A DNA stretch of 60,505 nt from Burkholderiaceae bacterium (GCA_024637395.1 JAGXFG010000065.1:1-60505), one strand, 5' to 3'. Shown: positions 38,322 to 47,485, counted from the first letter of the stretch. A program made the numbers and translations. The notes: a model not told the origin generated them from the letters alone.

Positions 38322-40418
38322 ATGTTCACCAAGATCCTGATTGCCAATCGCGGCGAAATCGCCTGCCGGGTCGCCGCCACCGCACGCCGGCTCGGCATCG
38401 CCACCGTGGCGGTCTACTCCGATGCCGATGCCGATGCCAAACACGTAGCCGCCTGCGACGAGGCCTACTGGATCGGACCGGCCGCGGCCGCCGAGTCCTA
38501 CCTGCGCGCTGACCGGATCCTGGCAATCGCCGAGCGCTGTGGTGCGCAGGCGATCCACCCCGGCTACGGCTTCCTCTCGGAAAACGAGGGGTTCGCGAAC
38601 GCGATTGCAGCGGCGGGACTGGTCTTCATCGGGCCACCGGCGGCCGCGATCGCCGCCATGGGCAGCAAATCGGCGGCCAAGGACCTGATGGGCAAGGCCG
38701 GGGTCCCGCTGGTCCCCGGCTACCACGGCGCCGAGCAGGACGCGGGCTATCTCAAGGGACAGGCCGACGAGATCGGCTATCCGGTGCTGATCAAGGCCAG
38801 CGCCGGGGGCGGCGGCAAGGGCATGCGCATCGTCGTCCAGAGCGCTGATTTCGAGGCCGCGTTGCAGTCCTGCCGGCGCGAGGCGAAGAACTCGTTCGGC
38901 GACGATCGGGTGCTGATCGAGCGCTACGTGCAGCAGCCGCGCCACATCGAGATCCAGGTCTTCGCCGACAGCCACGGCGGCTGCGTCTATCTGTTCGAAC
39001 GCGACTGCTCGGTGCAGCGCCGCCACCAGAAAGTGATCGAGGAGGCCCCGGCGCCAGGGATGCCCCCTGAGCGGCGCCAGGCCATGGGCGAGGCGGCCGT
39101 GGCCGCCGCCCGAGCCGTCGGCTATGTCGGCGCCGGCACGGTCGAATTCATCGCCGACCAGGCCGGAAACTTCCATTTCATGGAGATGAATACCAGGCTG
39201 CAGGTCGAGCACCCGGTGACCGAGATGATCACCGGCTACGACCTGGTCGAATGGCAGCTGCGGGTGGCCTCCGGCGAGGCACTGCCGGTCACCCAGAAGC
39301 AGCTCGCGATCCACGGCCACGCGATCGAGGCCCGGGTCTACGCCGAGACGCCGCTGAAGAACTTCCTGCCGTCGATCGGCCACCTTGCCCATCTGCGCAC
39401 CCCGGAGGCCAGCAATTTCGCCGGACAGGGCAGTCCGGCGTTGCCCGGCGGCGGCCGCGCGGTGCTGCCCGTTGCGGTGCGGATCGACAGCGGGGTGCGC
39501 GAGAACGATGACATCACCCCCTTCTATGACCCGATGATCGCCAAGCTGATCGTCTGGGGCGCCGACCGGGAGCAGGCGATCGCGCGCATGAAGCAGGCGC
39601 TGGCCTGCTATGAAGTGGCCGGGCCGGGCACCAACATCGAATTCCTCGCCCGGCTGATGCGCAACGAGTCGTTTGGCGCGGGAGAACTCGACACCGGCCT
39701 GATCGAGCGCGAACGCGCCGACCTGCTTCCTGAACCGGCGGCCCCGTCGCTGCGCACGCTGGCAATCGCGGCAGCGGCAGTGCTCGCCAACGAGGCCAAT
39801 GCCGCGCGGCGCACCGCGGCCCCGGCGTCGGGCTCGGCCGCTGACCCGGCGCTTGATACTCCATCGGACTGGTCCGATCCGTGGTCGGCTCCGAGCGGCT
39901 GGCGCAGCGCGAGCGTGCTGGCGCGGCTGTTGCCCTTTACCGATTCGGCCGGCAGCTATGCGGTCGAAGTCGACTACCACCGCGACGCTTACCTGGTGCG
40001 GCTCGCTGGCGAGGCCATCAGTCTCGCCGATGTGCGGCTCGATGCCGCCACGCGCCGACTGCGCTGCCGCTGTGGCGACGAGGTCATCGAGGTCGGCTGT
40101 GTGATCGATGGCGAAACGATCGACCTGTTCCTGGAGCAGGGGCCGCGCGCAATCGGTTACGCCCCGCCCCTGGCCCATGCCGGCGACGAGGCCGTCGACC
40201 CCGGCCGCCTCACCGCGCCGATGCCCGGCAAGGTGATCGCGCTGCTGGTGGCGAGCGGCGAGCGCGTGGCCGCGGGCCAGCCATTGGTTATCATGGAGGC
40301 GATGAAAATGGAACACACCATCGCCGCTCCTTACGACGGCGAAATCAAGCAGATCCTCTACGCCGTCGGCGACCAGGTGATCGAAGGCGCGCGACTGATC
40401 GAGATGGGAGCAGCCTGA
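38322..40418 (+). CDS. liuD: Methylcrotonyl-CoA carboxylase, biotin-carrying (alpha) subunit
   Basis: 698 residues. Biotin carboxylase domain (1-~450): ILIANRGEIACRV, GYGFLSENEGFA, the glycine-rich ATP loop KASAGGGGKGMRIV, EMNTRLQVEHPVTEM. A linker domain follows, and the C-terminal ~75 residues are the biotin carrier with MEAMKMEH (biotin Lys near 659). Together with LiuB it carboxylates 3-methylcrotonyl-CoA. It starts 4 bases after the EamA gene. Confidence 0.97.
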   Translation: MFTKILIANRGEIACRVAATARRLGIATVAVYSDADADAKHVAACDEAYWIGPAAAAESYLRADRILAIAERCGAQAIHPGYGFLSENEGFANAIAAAGLVFIGPPAAAIAAMGSKSAAKDLMGKAGVPLVPGYHGAEQDAGYLKGQADEIGYPVLIKASAGGGGKGMRIVVQSADFEAALQSCRREAKNSFGDDRVLIERYVQQPRHIEIQVFADSHGGCVYLFERDCSVQRRHQKVIEEAPAPGMPPERRQAMGEAAVAAARAVGYVGAGTVEFIADQAGNFHFMEMNTRLQVEHPVTEMITGYDLVEWQLRVASGEALPVTQKQLAIHGHAIEARVYAETPLKNFLPSIGHLAHLRTPEASNFAGQGSPALPGGGRAVLPVAVRIDSGVRENDDITPFYDPMIAKLIVWGADREQAIARMKQALACYEVAGPGTNIEFLARLMRNESFGAGELDTGLIERERADLLPEPAAPSLRTLAIAAAAVLANEANAARRTAAPASGSAADPALDTPSDWSDPWSAPSGWRSASVLARLLPFTDSAGSYAVEVDYHRDAYLVRLAGEAISLADVRLDAATRRLRCRCGDEVIEVGCVIDGETIDLFLEQGPRAIGYAPPLAHAGDEAVDPGRLTAPMPGKVIALLVASGERVAAGQPLVIMEAMKMEHTIAAPYDGEIKQILYAVGDQVIEGARLIEMGAA

Positions 40419-40455
40419 GAATGCCCGCCGTGATCGCAGCGGCGAAGTACTGAAC

Positions 40456-41388
40456 GTGCGCATCGTCGTCACCCACCCCGACGCCGCCACCAGGGAGCGC
40501 TGGTGCCTTGAAATCGTGGCCCGGCTGCCGGGCGCGACGGCGTTCGCCTGGCAACCAGGCAGCGCCCTCGGCCACGCCGACTACGCGATCGGCTGGCGCC
40601 CGGGCGCAGCGTTGTTCGAGTCGGTGCGTGGCCTCAAGGCGTTCTTCAGCACCGGCGCCGGCGTCGACCACGTGCTCGGCCAACCCGGCTACCCCGCCGA
40701 GCTCGCGCTGATCCGCCTCGAGGATGCCGGAATGGCCCAGCAGATGGCCGAGTATTGCAGCTACGAGGTGATCCGCATCTACCATCAGCGCGAGCGCTAC
40801 GAGCAGCAGCAGCGCGAGCGCATCTGGCGCGACCTCGAGCCGCTGCCGCGCGCCGAATTCGGGGTCGGGGTGATGGGCCTGGGCGTGCTGGGCGCCGCCG
40901 TCGCCCGCACCCTCGCCGGCTTTGGCTACCCGGTGCGCGGCTACGCCCGCAGCCCCGGCAAGATCGCCGGCGTGACCTGCTTCAGCGGCGAGGGGGCGCT
41001 GGCGGAGTTCCTGGCGGGTTGCCGGGTGCTGATCCTGATGGTGCCGCTGACGGGCGCGACCACCGGACTGGTCGACCGCGAATTCCTCTCCTTGCTGCCG
41101 GCCGGAGCGCACCTCGTGAACGTCGCGCGCGGCGGTCTGATCGTCGAAGACGACCTGTTGGCGGCACTCGACAGCGGTCAGCTCGCCGGCGCAACGCTCG
41201 ACGTTTTTCGCACCGAGCCGCTGCCCGCCGAACACCGTTTCTGGGACCACCCGCGGGTGCGGATCACCCCGCATATCGCTGCGATCACCCTGGTTGCCGA
41301 ATCAGCGCGGCAGGTCGCTGATAAGATCAGGCGACTCGAGCTCGGAGAGCCGGTTTCCGGCCTCGTCGATCGCTCGCGGGGCTACTGA
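40456..41388 (+). CDS. D-2-hydroxyacid dehydrogenase, GhrA type
   Basis: 310 residues. NAD(P)-binding motif VGVMGLGVLGAAVA (about 137-150), catalytic Arg in NVARGG, Glu in FRTEPLP and His in PHIAA: the full set for the glyoxylate/hydroxypyruvate reductase A group. The start is GTG at 40456 with a poor ribosome site, 37 bases after liuD. A ten-codon open frame (40421-40453) lies in that gap and could couple translation, or be chance. The gene splits liuD from liuE. Possible roles are reduction of glyoxylate (linking to aceK and the glyoxylate shunt) or of a branched-chain 2-oxoacid; neither can be proven here. Confidence 0.88.
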   Translation: MRIVVTHPDAATRERWCLEIVARLPGATAFAWQPGSALGHADYAIGWRPGAALFESVRGLKAFFSTGAGVDHVLGQPGYPAELALIRLEDAGMAQQMAEYCSYEVIRIYHQRERYEQQQRERIWRDLEPLPRAEFGVGVMGLGVLGAAVARTLAGFGYPVRGYARSPGKIAGVTCFSGEGALAEFLAGCRVLILMVPLTGATTGLVDREFLSLLPAGAHLVNVARGGLIVEDDLLAALDSGQLAGATLDVFRTEPLPAEHRFWDHPRVRITPHIAAITLVAESARQVADKIRRLELGEPVSGLVDRSRGY

Positions 41389-41441
41389 GCCCGCCAATTG
41401 CGGCGGGCCCAGTCCAGGACCACGCATCCAGGAGTACGGTG

Positions 41442-42362
41442 GTGTCGACAATGAAACTTCCCCAACGGGTCTCGATCACCGAAGTCGGCCCGCGTGACGG
41501 GCTGCAGAACGAGGCCGAGATGATCCCGACCGAGGTCAAGGTCGAACTCTGTGAGCGGCTGCTCGCCGCGGGCGTCACCAATCTCGAGGCCACCTCCTTC
41601 GTGTCGCCCAAATGGGTGCCGCAGATGGCCGATGCCGCCGACGTGATGGCGCGCATTTCGCGGCCGGCGGCGGCCCGCATTTCGGTGTTGACCCCCAATC
41701 TCAGGGGTCTTGAAGGCGCGCTCGCGGCCGGGGCCGACGAGATCGTGATCTTTGGCGCCGCCAGCGAGGCCTTTTCGCAGCGCAACATCAACTGCTCGAT
41801 TGCCGAGAGCATCGAACGCTTTCGCGACGTCGCGCGGCTCGCGAAGGAACGGGGCCTGCGGGTGCGCTCGGCAATTTCGGTGGCCTTCGGCTGCCCCTAC
41901 CAGGGCGAGGTGCCGGTGGCCGACGTGATCGACGTGGTGCGCCGGATGCAGGACCTGGGCTGCGATGAGATTGGCATTGCCGACACCATCGGCGTCGGCA
42001 CCGCTGAGCGCGTCAGGGAGGTGTTCGAGGCCGCCGGCCGCGAGGGTCCGCTCGAGCTGTTTTCAGCCCACTTCCACGACACCTACGGCCAGGCCGTGGC
42101 CAATGTGCTCGCCAGCCTCGAAGTCGGCGTCACCCGCTTCGACACCTCGATCGCCGGACTCGGCGGCTGTCCCTTTGCCAAGGGGGCCACCGGCAACGTC
42201 GCCACCGAGGACGTCGTCTACCTGCTGCATGGACTCGGGATCGAAACCGGCCTGGACCTGAACCGCCTGGTTGACGCCGGACAGTGGATTTCAGGCTACC
42301 TCGGCCGCAAGAGCAACTCCCGGGCCGGCAACGCGATCGCCGCGAAACGCCCGCCGGCATGA
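41442..42362 (+). CDS. liuE: Hydroxymethylglutaryl-CoA lyase
   Basis: 306 residues. Metal/substrate motif EVGPRDGLQNE at the start, the TIM-barrel HFHDTYGQAVANVL (metal His residues) and the glycine/Cys signature GLGGCPFAKGATGNVATEDV are intact. It splits HMG-CoA to acetyl-CoA and acetoacetate, the last leucine step. Of the three possible starts (GTG 41439, GTG 41442, ATG 41451), 41442 is best spaced from AGGAG at 41430-41434. Its stop overlaps the next start. Confidence 0.95.
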   Translation: MSTMKLPQRVSITEVGPRDGLQNEAEMIPTEVKVELCERLLAAGVTNLEATSFVSPKWVPQMADAADVMARISRPAAARISVLTPNLRGLEGALAAGADEIVIFGAASEAFSQRNINCSIAESIERFRDVARLAKERGLRVRSAISVAFGCPYQGEVPVADVIDVVRRMQDLGCDEIGIADTIGVGTAERVREVFEAAGREGPLELFSAHFHDTYGQAVANVLASLEVGVTRFDTSIAGLGGCPFAKGATGNVATEDVVYLLHGLGIETGLDLNRLVDAGQWISGYLGRKSNSRAGNAIAAKRPPA

Positions 42363-42799
42363 TGGTCTCTCCCCAGGAGCGGTTCGCGCAGCCGATCCGG
42401 GGCCACGCCTACCGCCCGCTGACCAGGTTTCTGGCGGTGGCGATCGTGATCGCGACGCTCGCCTACGGAGCCAGCGTCGCCAGCGCCCGCGACGACGTCT
42501 CCGGGGCGCTGCTGTTCATGGTGGTCAGTGCCGGCGTGATCATGGTGTTTGCCTGCTGGTACATCGTGATGGGCCAGACCACGATCGACGAGCGCGGCGT
42601 CCACCAGGACTGGATCATGGCCAAGTCCTACGGCTGGGGAGAGATCCGCAGCGCCCGGGTCCTGCGCCTGCCGCTGTCGACCAGGCTGATGCTCAACACC
42701 GGCCGCCCGCCGTTCAAGGTCGTCCAATCCGGCACGACCGAGATGACCGCGGCGTTCGAGGAGATCGTCGCCTTCTACGCCTCGAAGGCACGGTCCTAG
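42359..42799 (+). CDS. Small membrane protein with PH-like domain
   Basis: 146 residues. Two membrane helices (about 22-42 and 50-70) are followed by a cytoplasmic beta-rich region (TTIDERGVHQDWIM, WGEIRSARVLRLPL, RPPFKVVQSG) of the bacterial-PH look. The ATG overlaps the liuE stop (ATGATG), so it is co-translated with liuE. Function unknown; not a recognised leucine-pathway enzyme. Confidence 0.75.
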   Translation: MMVSPQERFAQPIRGHAYRPLTRFLAVAIVIATLAYGASVASARDDVSGALLFMVVSAGVIMVFACWYIVMGQTTIDERGVHQDWIMAKSYGWGEIRSARVLRLPLSTRLMLNTGRPPFKVVQSGTTEMTAAFEEIVAFYASKARS

Positions 42800-42867
42800 C
42801 CACGGCGGCTGTCCCGCCCGGGGCAACGCAAGTACCCGACTTCCGAGGCTGGAATCGGCCTGGCGAC

Positions 42868-42873
42868 TACAAT
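42868..42873 (+). promoter_or_regulatory. Possible -10 before the oxidoreductase operon
   Basis: TACAAT (5 of 6) about 95 bases upstream of the gamma-subunit gene, in the 169-base gap after the PH-like gene. No convincing -35 partner was found, so the operon may also be read from the liu promoter. Confidence 0.3.
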
Positions 42874-42968
42874 TGGAAGGTCGCGAGCCACCCGCCGAGA
42901 GGACTGGGAACTAGCCTCTCCAGCCCGGGACGGATTTCGGCCGCTTCGATAACAACGGAGGAGATGAC

Positions 42969-43559
42969 ATGTTCCAGATCCGCATCCACGGACGCGGTGG
43001 TCAGGGCGTCGTCACCGGGGCAGAAATGCTTTCGATGGCCGCGTTTCTGGAAGGCCGCCACGCGCAGGCCTTCCCCAGTTTCGGTTCCGAACGCACCGGC
43101 GCGCCGGTGGTCGCCTTCTGCCGCATCGACGACCGCGAAATCCGGCTGCGCGAGCCGATCCTGGAGCCCCACGCGCTGATCATCCAGGACCCCACTCTGC
43201 TGCTCCAGGTCGACGTGCTCGCGGGCCTGCACCGGCCCGACGGCTACATCCTGATCAACACCAACAAGAGCTTCCAGGAACTCGGGCTGGGCGAGTTCGT
43301 CAAGGGCATGCGCCCGAACCGCCTGGTGAGTCTGCCGGCCACCGAACTGTCGCTCAAGCATGTCGGGCGCGCCGTGCCCAATGTTCCGCTGCTCGCCGGT
43401 TTCGCGGCTGCCTCCGGGCTGATCTCGCTCGCATCGGTGATCACCGCGATCAACGAGAAGTTCGGCGGCAAGGTGGCAGCGGGCAACATTGCGGCGGCCA
43501 CCGAGGCCTACCAGCTCGTGCAGGGCGCCATGAAGGAAGAGGAATCGAGCCATGCTTAA
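42969..43559 (+). CDS. 2-oxoacid:acceptor oxidoreductase, gamma subunit
   Basis: 196 residues with the gamma-subunit pattern RIHGRGGQGVVTGAEMLSMAAFLEG and FPSFGSERTGAPVVAFCRID of pyruvate/2-oxoacid ferredoxin oxidoreductases, plus LLAGFAAASGLISL near the end. In these enzymes gamma shapes the CoA site. A strong GGAGGAG ribosome site precedes the ATG. The last eight bases overlap the alpha gene. Opens a four-gene operon right after the leucine cluster. Confidence 0.93.
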   Translation: MFQIRIHGRGGQGVVTGAEMLSMAAFLEGRHAQAFPSFGSERTGAPVVAFCRIDDREIRLREPILEPHALIIQDPTLLLQVDVLAGLHRPDGYILINTNKSFQELGLGEFVKGMRPNRLVSLPATELSLKHVGRAVPNVPLLAGFAAASGLISLASVITAINEKFGGKVAAGNIAAATEAYQLVQGAMKEEESSHA

Positions 43560-44805
43560 ACAGTGCGAAGGCTCTCACGCCGTGGCCGAGGCCGTGGCGC
43601 TGTGCCGCCCCGAAGTCATCTGCGCCTACCCGATTTCGCCCCAGACCCACATCGTCGAGGGCCTCGGCGAAATGGTGAAGTCCGGCGCCGTCGAGAACTG
43701 CGAATTCATCAACGTCGAGTCCGAATTCGCCGCGATGTCGGTCGCGATCGGCTCGTCGGCAGCCGGCGCGCGCACCTACACCGCCACCGCCAGCCAGGGA
43801 CTGCTGTTCATGGCCGAGGCGGTCTACAACGCCTCGGGGCTCGGCCTGCCAATCGTCATGACCGTGGCCAACCGGGCGATCGGCGCGCCGATCAACATCT
43901 GGAACGACCACACCGACTCGATGAGCCAGCGCGACAGCGGCTGGATCCAGATCTTCGCCGAAACCAACCAGGAGGCGCTCGACCTGCACATCCAGGCCTT
44001 CAAGCTCGCGGAAGAGCTGTCGCTGCCGGTGATGGTCTGCATGGACGGCTTCATCCTCACCCACGCCTACGAGCGGGTCGACATGCCGAACCAGGAGCAG
44101 GTCGACGCGTTCCTGCCACCCTATGTGCCGCGCCAGTCGCTCGACCCCGAAGATCCGGTGTCGATCGGCGCGATGGTGGGCCCCGAGGCCTTCACCGAAG
44201 TGCGCTATCTGGCCCACGCCAAGCAACTCCAGGCGCTCGAACTGATTCCGCGGATTGCGGCCGATTTCGAGACCGCGTTCGGCCGTCAATCCGGCGGCCT
44301 GGTGCGGCCCTACAGCATGGACGACGCCGAAACCGTGGTGATCGCGCTCGGCTCGGTGCTGGGCACGATCAAGGACACGGTCGACGAGATGCGCGCCGAC
44401 GGGCTCAAGATCGGCGTGCTCGGGATCACCTCGTTTCGCCCCTTCCCGCTGGCGGCGATTCGCGAGGCCGTCAAGAACGCGCGGCGCATCGTGGTGCTGG
44501 AAAAGAGCCTCGCGGTCGGCATCGGCGGCATCGTCGCCACCAACGTGCGCATGGCGATCGACGGCCTGGCAATCAAGGTCTACACCGTGGTCGCGGGCCT
44601 GGGTGGCCGGCCGATCACCCGGGACAGCCTGCACCGGGTCTTCCGCCAGGCCATGCACGAGCAGCTCGAGCCGGTGCATTTCCTCGACCTGGACATCGGC
44701 ATCGTCAATCGGGTGCTCGAGCGCGAGCGCCAGCAACGGCGCACCGGGCCCATCGCCGAGGGCATCCTGCGCGAGCTCGGCACGGGCGCACCGCAGAACC
44801 GCTGA
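43552..44805 (+). CDS. 2-oxoacid:acceptor oxidoreductase, alpha subunit
   Basis: 417 residues. The family motif CAYPISPQTHIVEGLGEM (the YPITPxT variant that fixes the 2-oxoacid carboxyl) is at about 21-38, followed by NVESEFAAMSVAIGSSAAGARTYTATASQGLLFM and a C-terminal swivel domain (KIGVLGITSFRPFP). It holds the pyrimidine side of TPP with beta. Resembles alpha of phenylglyoxylate dehydrogenase and pyruvate:ferredoxin oxidoreductases; substrate not readable. Confidence 0.93.
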   Translation: MLKQCEGSHAVAEAVALCRPEVICAYPISPQTHIVEGLGEMVKSGAVENCEFINVESEFAAMSVAIGSSAAGARTYTATASQGLLFMAEAVYNASGLGLPIVMTVANRAIGAPINIWNDHTDSMSQRDSGWIQIFAETNQEALDLHIQAFKLAEELSLPVMVCMDGFILTHAYERVDMPNQEQVDAFLPPYVPRQSLDPEDPVSIGAMVGPEAFTEVRYLAHAKQLQALELIPRIAADFETAFGRQSGGLVRPYSMDDAETVVIALGSVLGTIKDTVDEMRADGLKIGVLGITSFRPFPLAAIREAVKNARRIVVLEKSLAVGIGGIVATNVRMAIDGLAIKVYTVVAGLGGRPITRDSLHRVFRQAMHEQLEPVHFLDLDIGIVNRVLERERQQRRTGPIAEGILRELGTGAPQNR

Positions 44806-44822
44806 TCGGAGAGAACTCAGCC

Positions 44823-45821
44823 ATGGACCAACAAGTCAAGTTCTACCAGACCGGCACGTTCACGGTCGGCAACCGGCTGCTCGCCCCTGAGCAGCGCGCG
44901 GTGCAGTCCGACATGCAACGGGTCAACTCGCTCAACTCGGGGCACCGCGCCTGCCAGGGCTGCGGCGAGGCGCTCGGCGCCCGCTACGCCATCGACGCGG
45001 CGATGCGTGCCTGCGACAACCAGCTGATCGCCGCCAACGCCACCGGCTGCCTGGAGGTGTTCTCCACACCCTACCCCGAGACCTCGTGGCAGATTCCGTG
45101 GATCCACTCGCTCTTTGGCAATGCCGCCGCGGTCGCCACCGGGGTGGCCGCAGCCATGCGAGTGAAGGGTCGCAAGGAGGTGCGCGTCATCGCGCAGGGT
45201 GGCGACGGCGGCACCACCGACATCGGCTTCGGCTGCCTGTCGGGGATGTTCGAGCGCAACGACGACGTGCTCTACATCTGCTATGACAACGAGGCGTACA
45301 TGAACACCGGCGTGCAGCGCTCATCGGCGACACCGCCGGCGGCGCGCACCGCCACCACCATGCCGGTCGGCCCCGAGCCGGGCAACGTCTTTGGCCAGGG
45401 CAAGAATTTGCCGCGCATCGCCATGGCGCACGAGATTCCCTACGTCGCCACGGCGACGGTGGCCGACCTTCACGACCTGGAAAACAAGGTCACCAAGGCG
45501 ATGTCGCTTCACGGCGCGCGCTACATCCACATCTTCGTACCCTGCCCGCTGGGCTGGGGCGCGGCCGCGCACGACACCATCAAGCTCGCGCGTCTCGCCA
45601 AGGAAACCGGCATGTTCCCGGTGTTCGAGGCCGAGCGTGGCGAGGTCACTGGAGTCTCGAAAATCCGCCGGCGCGTGCCGGTCGAGGACTACCTCAGGCT
45701 CCAGCGCCGTTATGCCCATCTGTTCGGCAAGAAGCCCGCGGTCGATACGATCGCCAAGATCCAGGCCATGGCGGACCGCAACATCCGCATGTACGGGCTG
45801 CTCGAAGAGGGGGCCAACTGA
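44823..45821 (+). CDS. 2-oxoacid:acceptor oxidoreductase, beta (TPP-binding) subunit
   Basis: 332 residues. CQGCGE (Cys 44 and 47) starts the iron-sulfur ligand set with a further Cys near 70, and the TPP motif GDGGTTDIG followed by DNEAYMNTG is intact. It carries TPP and the proximal [4Fe-4S] cluster. The frame is open upstream inside alpha, but the ATG at 44823 with GGAGAG ahead is the natural start. Ends one base before the next gene. Confidence 0.93.
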   Translation: MDQQVKFYQTGTFTVGNRLLAPEQRAVQSDMQRVNSLNSGHRACQGCGEALGARYAIDAAMRACDNQLIAANATGCLEVFSTPYPETSWQIPWIHSLFGNAAAVATGVAAAMRVKGRKEVRVIAQGGDGGTTDIGFGCLSGMFERNDDVLYICYDNEAYMNTGVQRSSATPPAARTATTMPVGPEPGNVFGQGKNLPRIAMAHEIPYVATATVADLHDLENKVTKAMSLHGARYIHIFVPCPLGWGAAAHDTIKLARLAKETGMFPVFEAERGEVTGVSKIRRRVPVEDYLRLQRRYAHLFGKKPAVDTIAKIQAMADRNIRMYGLLEEGAN

Positions 45822-45822
45822 G

Positions 45823-47445
45823 ATGAACAAGCCTTTTGCAATCACGCTCGACGTCGGTTCCTCGCTGGCCAACAAGACCGGATCCTGGCGCACCCACCGA
45901 CCCGAATACCTCGACCGACTGCCGCCGTGCAACAACCAGTGCCCCGCCGGGGAGGACATCCAGGGGTGGCTGTACCACGCCGAGTCCGGCGACTACGAGA
46001 GCGCCTGGCGCCATCTGACGCGCGACAACCCGTTCCCGGCGATCATGGGCCGCGCCTGTTATCACACCTGCGAAAACGTCTGCAATCGCGGCCAGATCGA
46101 CCTGCCCGTGGGCATCAACTCGGTGGAGCGCTTTCTCGGTGACGAGGCCCTGAAGAAGGGTTGGGCCTTTGTGCCGCCGAAAGAGAGCACGGGCAAGCAC
46201 GTACTGGTGGTTGGCGCCGGCCCCTCGGGCATGTCGGCCGCGTATCACCTGCGCATGCTGGGCCATCAGGTAACGGTCGCCGAGGCCGGCCCGATGGTGG
46301 GCGGCATGATGCGCTTCGGTATTCCCAAGTACCGGCTGCCGCGCGACGTGCTCGACGCGGAGATGAAGCGCATCACCGACCTCGGGGTGACACTCAAGCT
46401 GAACACCAAGGTCGATGACATCATGGTCAGCATGAAGGAAGGGGGCTTCGACGCGTCCTTCCTCGCGGTCGGCGCCCACATCGCCAAGCGCGCCTTCATC
46501 CCGGCCGGCGACGCCTCGCATGTGATCGACGCGGTGGCCGTGCTGCGCTCGATGGAAGGCGAGGACAAGCCCATGCTCGGGCGGCGCGTGGTCGTCTATG
46601 GTGGTGGCAACACCGCGATCGACGTGGCGCGCACCGCCAAGCGCCTGGGGGCGGAACCGATCATCGTCTATCGCCGCACCCGCGACAAGATGCCGGCCCA
46701 CGACTTCGAGGTCGAAGAGGCCATCGAGGAAGGCGTGATGATGAAGTGGCTCTCGACCATCAAGCACACTGATGGCGGCAAGATCAAGATCGAAAAGATG
46801 GAGATGGACGAGCACGGTCAACCGCAACCGACCGGCGAAATCGAGGAACTGGAAGCCGACTCGCTGGTGCTGGCGCTCGGGCAGGAAGTGGACCTGTCGC
46901 TGCTCGACAAGGTCCCCGACCTCGACATCGAAGGCGGTGTGGTCAAGGTCGGCAAGAACATGATGACCGGTCATCCCGGCATCTTCGCCGGCGGCGACAT
47001 GGTTCCGGCCGAGCGCAACATCACCGTCGCCATCGGGCACGGCAAGAAGGCCGCGCGCCACATCAACGCGTGGTTGCGCGGCGGGGAACTGCTGGAAGGC
47101 CCCAAGCACGAACTGGCGAGCTTCGAGAAGCTCAATACCTGGTACTACACCGACGCACCCAAGACCGTGCGGCCGATGCTCGACATCATCCGGCGCCAGA
47201 GCACCTTCGACGAGGTGCAGGGCGGCCTGGACGAGACCAACGCGCTGTTTGAAGCGCGCCGCTGCCTGTCGTGCGGCAACTGCTTCGAATGCGACAACTG
47301 CTACGGCGTGTGCCCCGACAACGCGGTGATCAAGCTTGGGCCCGGCAACCGCTTCCAGTTCAACTACGACTACTGCAAGGGCTGCGGAATCTGCGTCACC
47401 GAGTGCCCCTGCGGAGCGATCAAGATGGTGCCGGAGGAAATCTGA
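45823..47445 (+). CDS. FAD/NAD(P) reductase subunit fused to a 2[4Fe-4S] ferredoxin domain
   Basis: 540 residues. The N-terminus has the GltD-type cysteine set (Cys 36, 40, 79, 83, 87) for [4Fe-4S] clusters; then an FAD motif VVGAGPSGMSAA, an NAD(P) motif VVVYGGGNTAIDVA, and GIFAGGDMV. From about 480 a ferredoxin tail follows with CLSCGNCFECDNC and CKGCGICVTECPC. It would pass electrons from the oxidoreductase to NAD(P)+. In phenylglyoxylate dehydrogenase of Azoarcus the corresponding NADH (PadH) and ferredoxin (PadF) parts are, to my knowledge, separate subunits; here they are one chain. Start at ATG 45823, one base after beta. Confidence 0.9.
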   Translation: MNKPFAITLDVGSSLANKTGSWRTHRPEYLDRLPPCNNQCPAGEDIQGWLYHAESGDYESAWRHLTRDNPFPAIMGRACYHTCENVCNRGQIDLPVGINSVERFLGDEALKKGWAFVPPKESTGKHVLVVGAGPSGMSAAYHLRMLGHQVTVAEAGPMVGGMMRFGIPKYRLPRDVLDAEMKRITDLGVTLKLNTKVDDIMVSMKEGGFDASFLAVGAHIAKRAFIPAGDASHVIDAVAVLRSMEGEDKPMLGRRVVVYGGGNTAIDVARTAKRLGAEPIIVYRRTRDKMPAHDFEVEEAIEEGVMMKWLSTIKHTDGGKIKIEKMEMDEHGQPQPTGEIEELEADSLVLALGQEVDLSLLDKVPDLDIEGGVVKVGKNMMTGHPGIFAGGDMVPAERNITVAIGHGKKAARHINAWLRGGELLEGPKHELASFEKLNTWYYTDAPKTVRPMLDIIRRQSTFDEVQGGLDETNALFEARRCLSCGNCFECDNCYGVCPDNAVIKLGPGNRFQFNYDYCKGCGICVTECPCGAIKMVPEEI

Positions 47446-47485
47446 GCGCAGCCTGCCTCGTGATCGCCGGCGCTTGGCCCCGGCC

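Noticed and set aside
40421-40453. Ten-residue open frame between liuD and the GhrA-type gene
   Set aside because: Too short and without a clear ribosome site to call a gene; could be a leader or chance.
38127-40490. Long minus-strand open frame opposite liuD
   Set aside because: Antisense shadow of liuD; composition rich in Arg, His and Asp, without recognisable motifs.
43563-44822. Open frame preceding and joined to the beta subunit
   Set aside because: It is an Arg/Ala-rich alternate frame of the alpha subunit; beta starts at 44823 with its own ribosome site.
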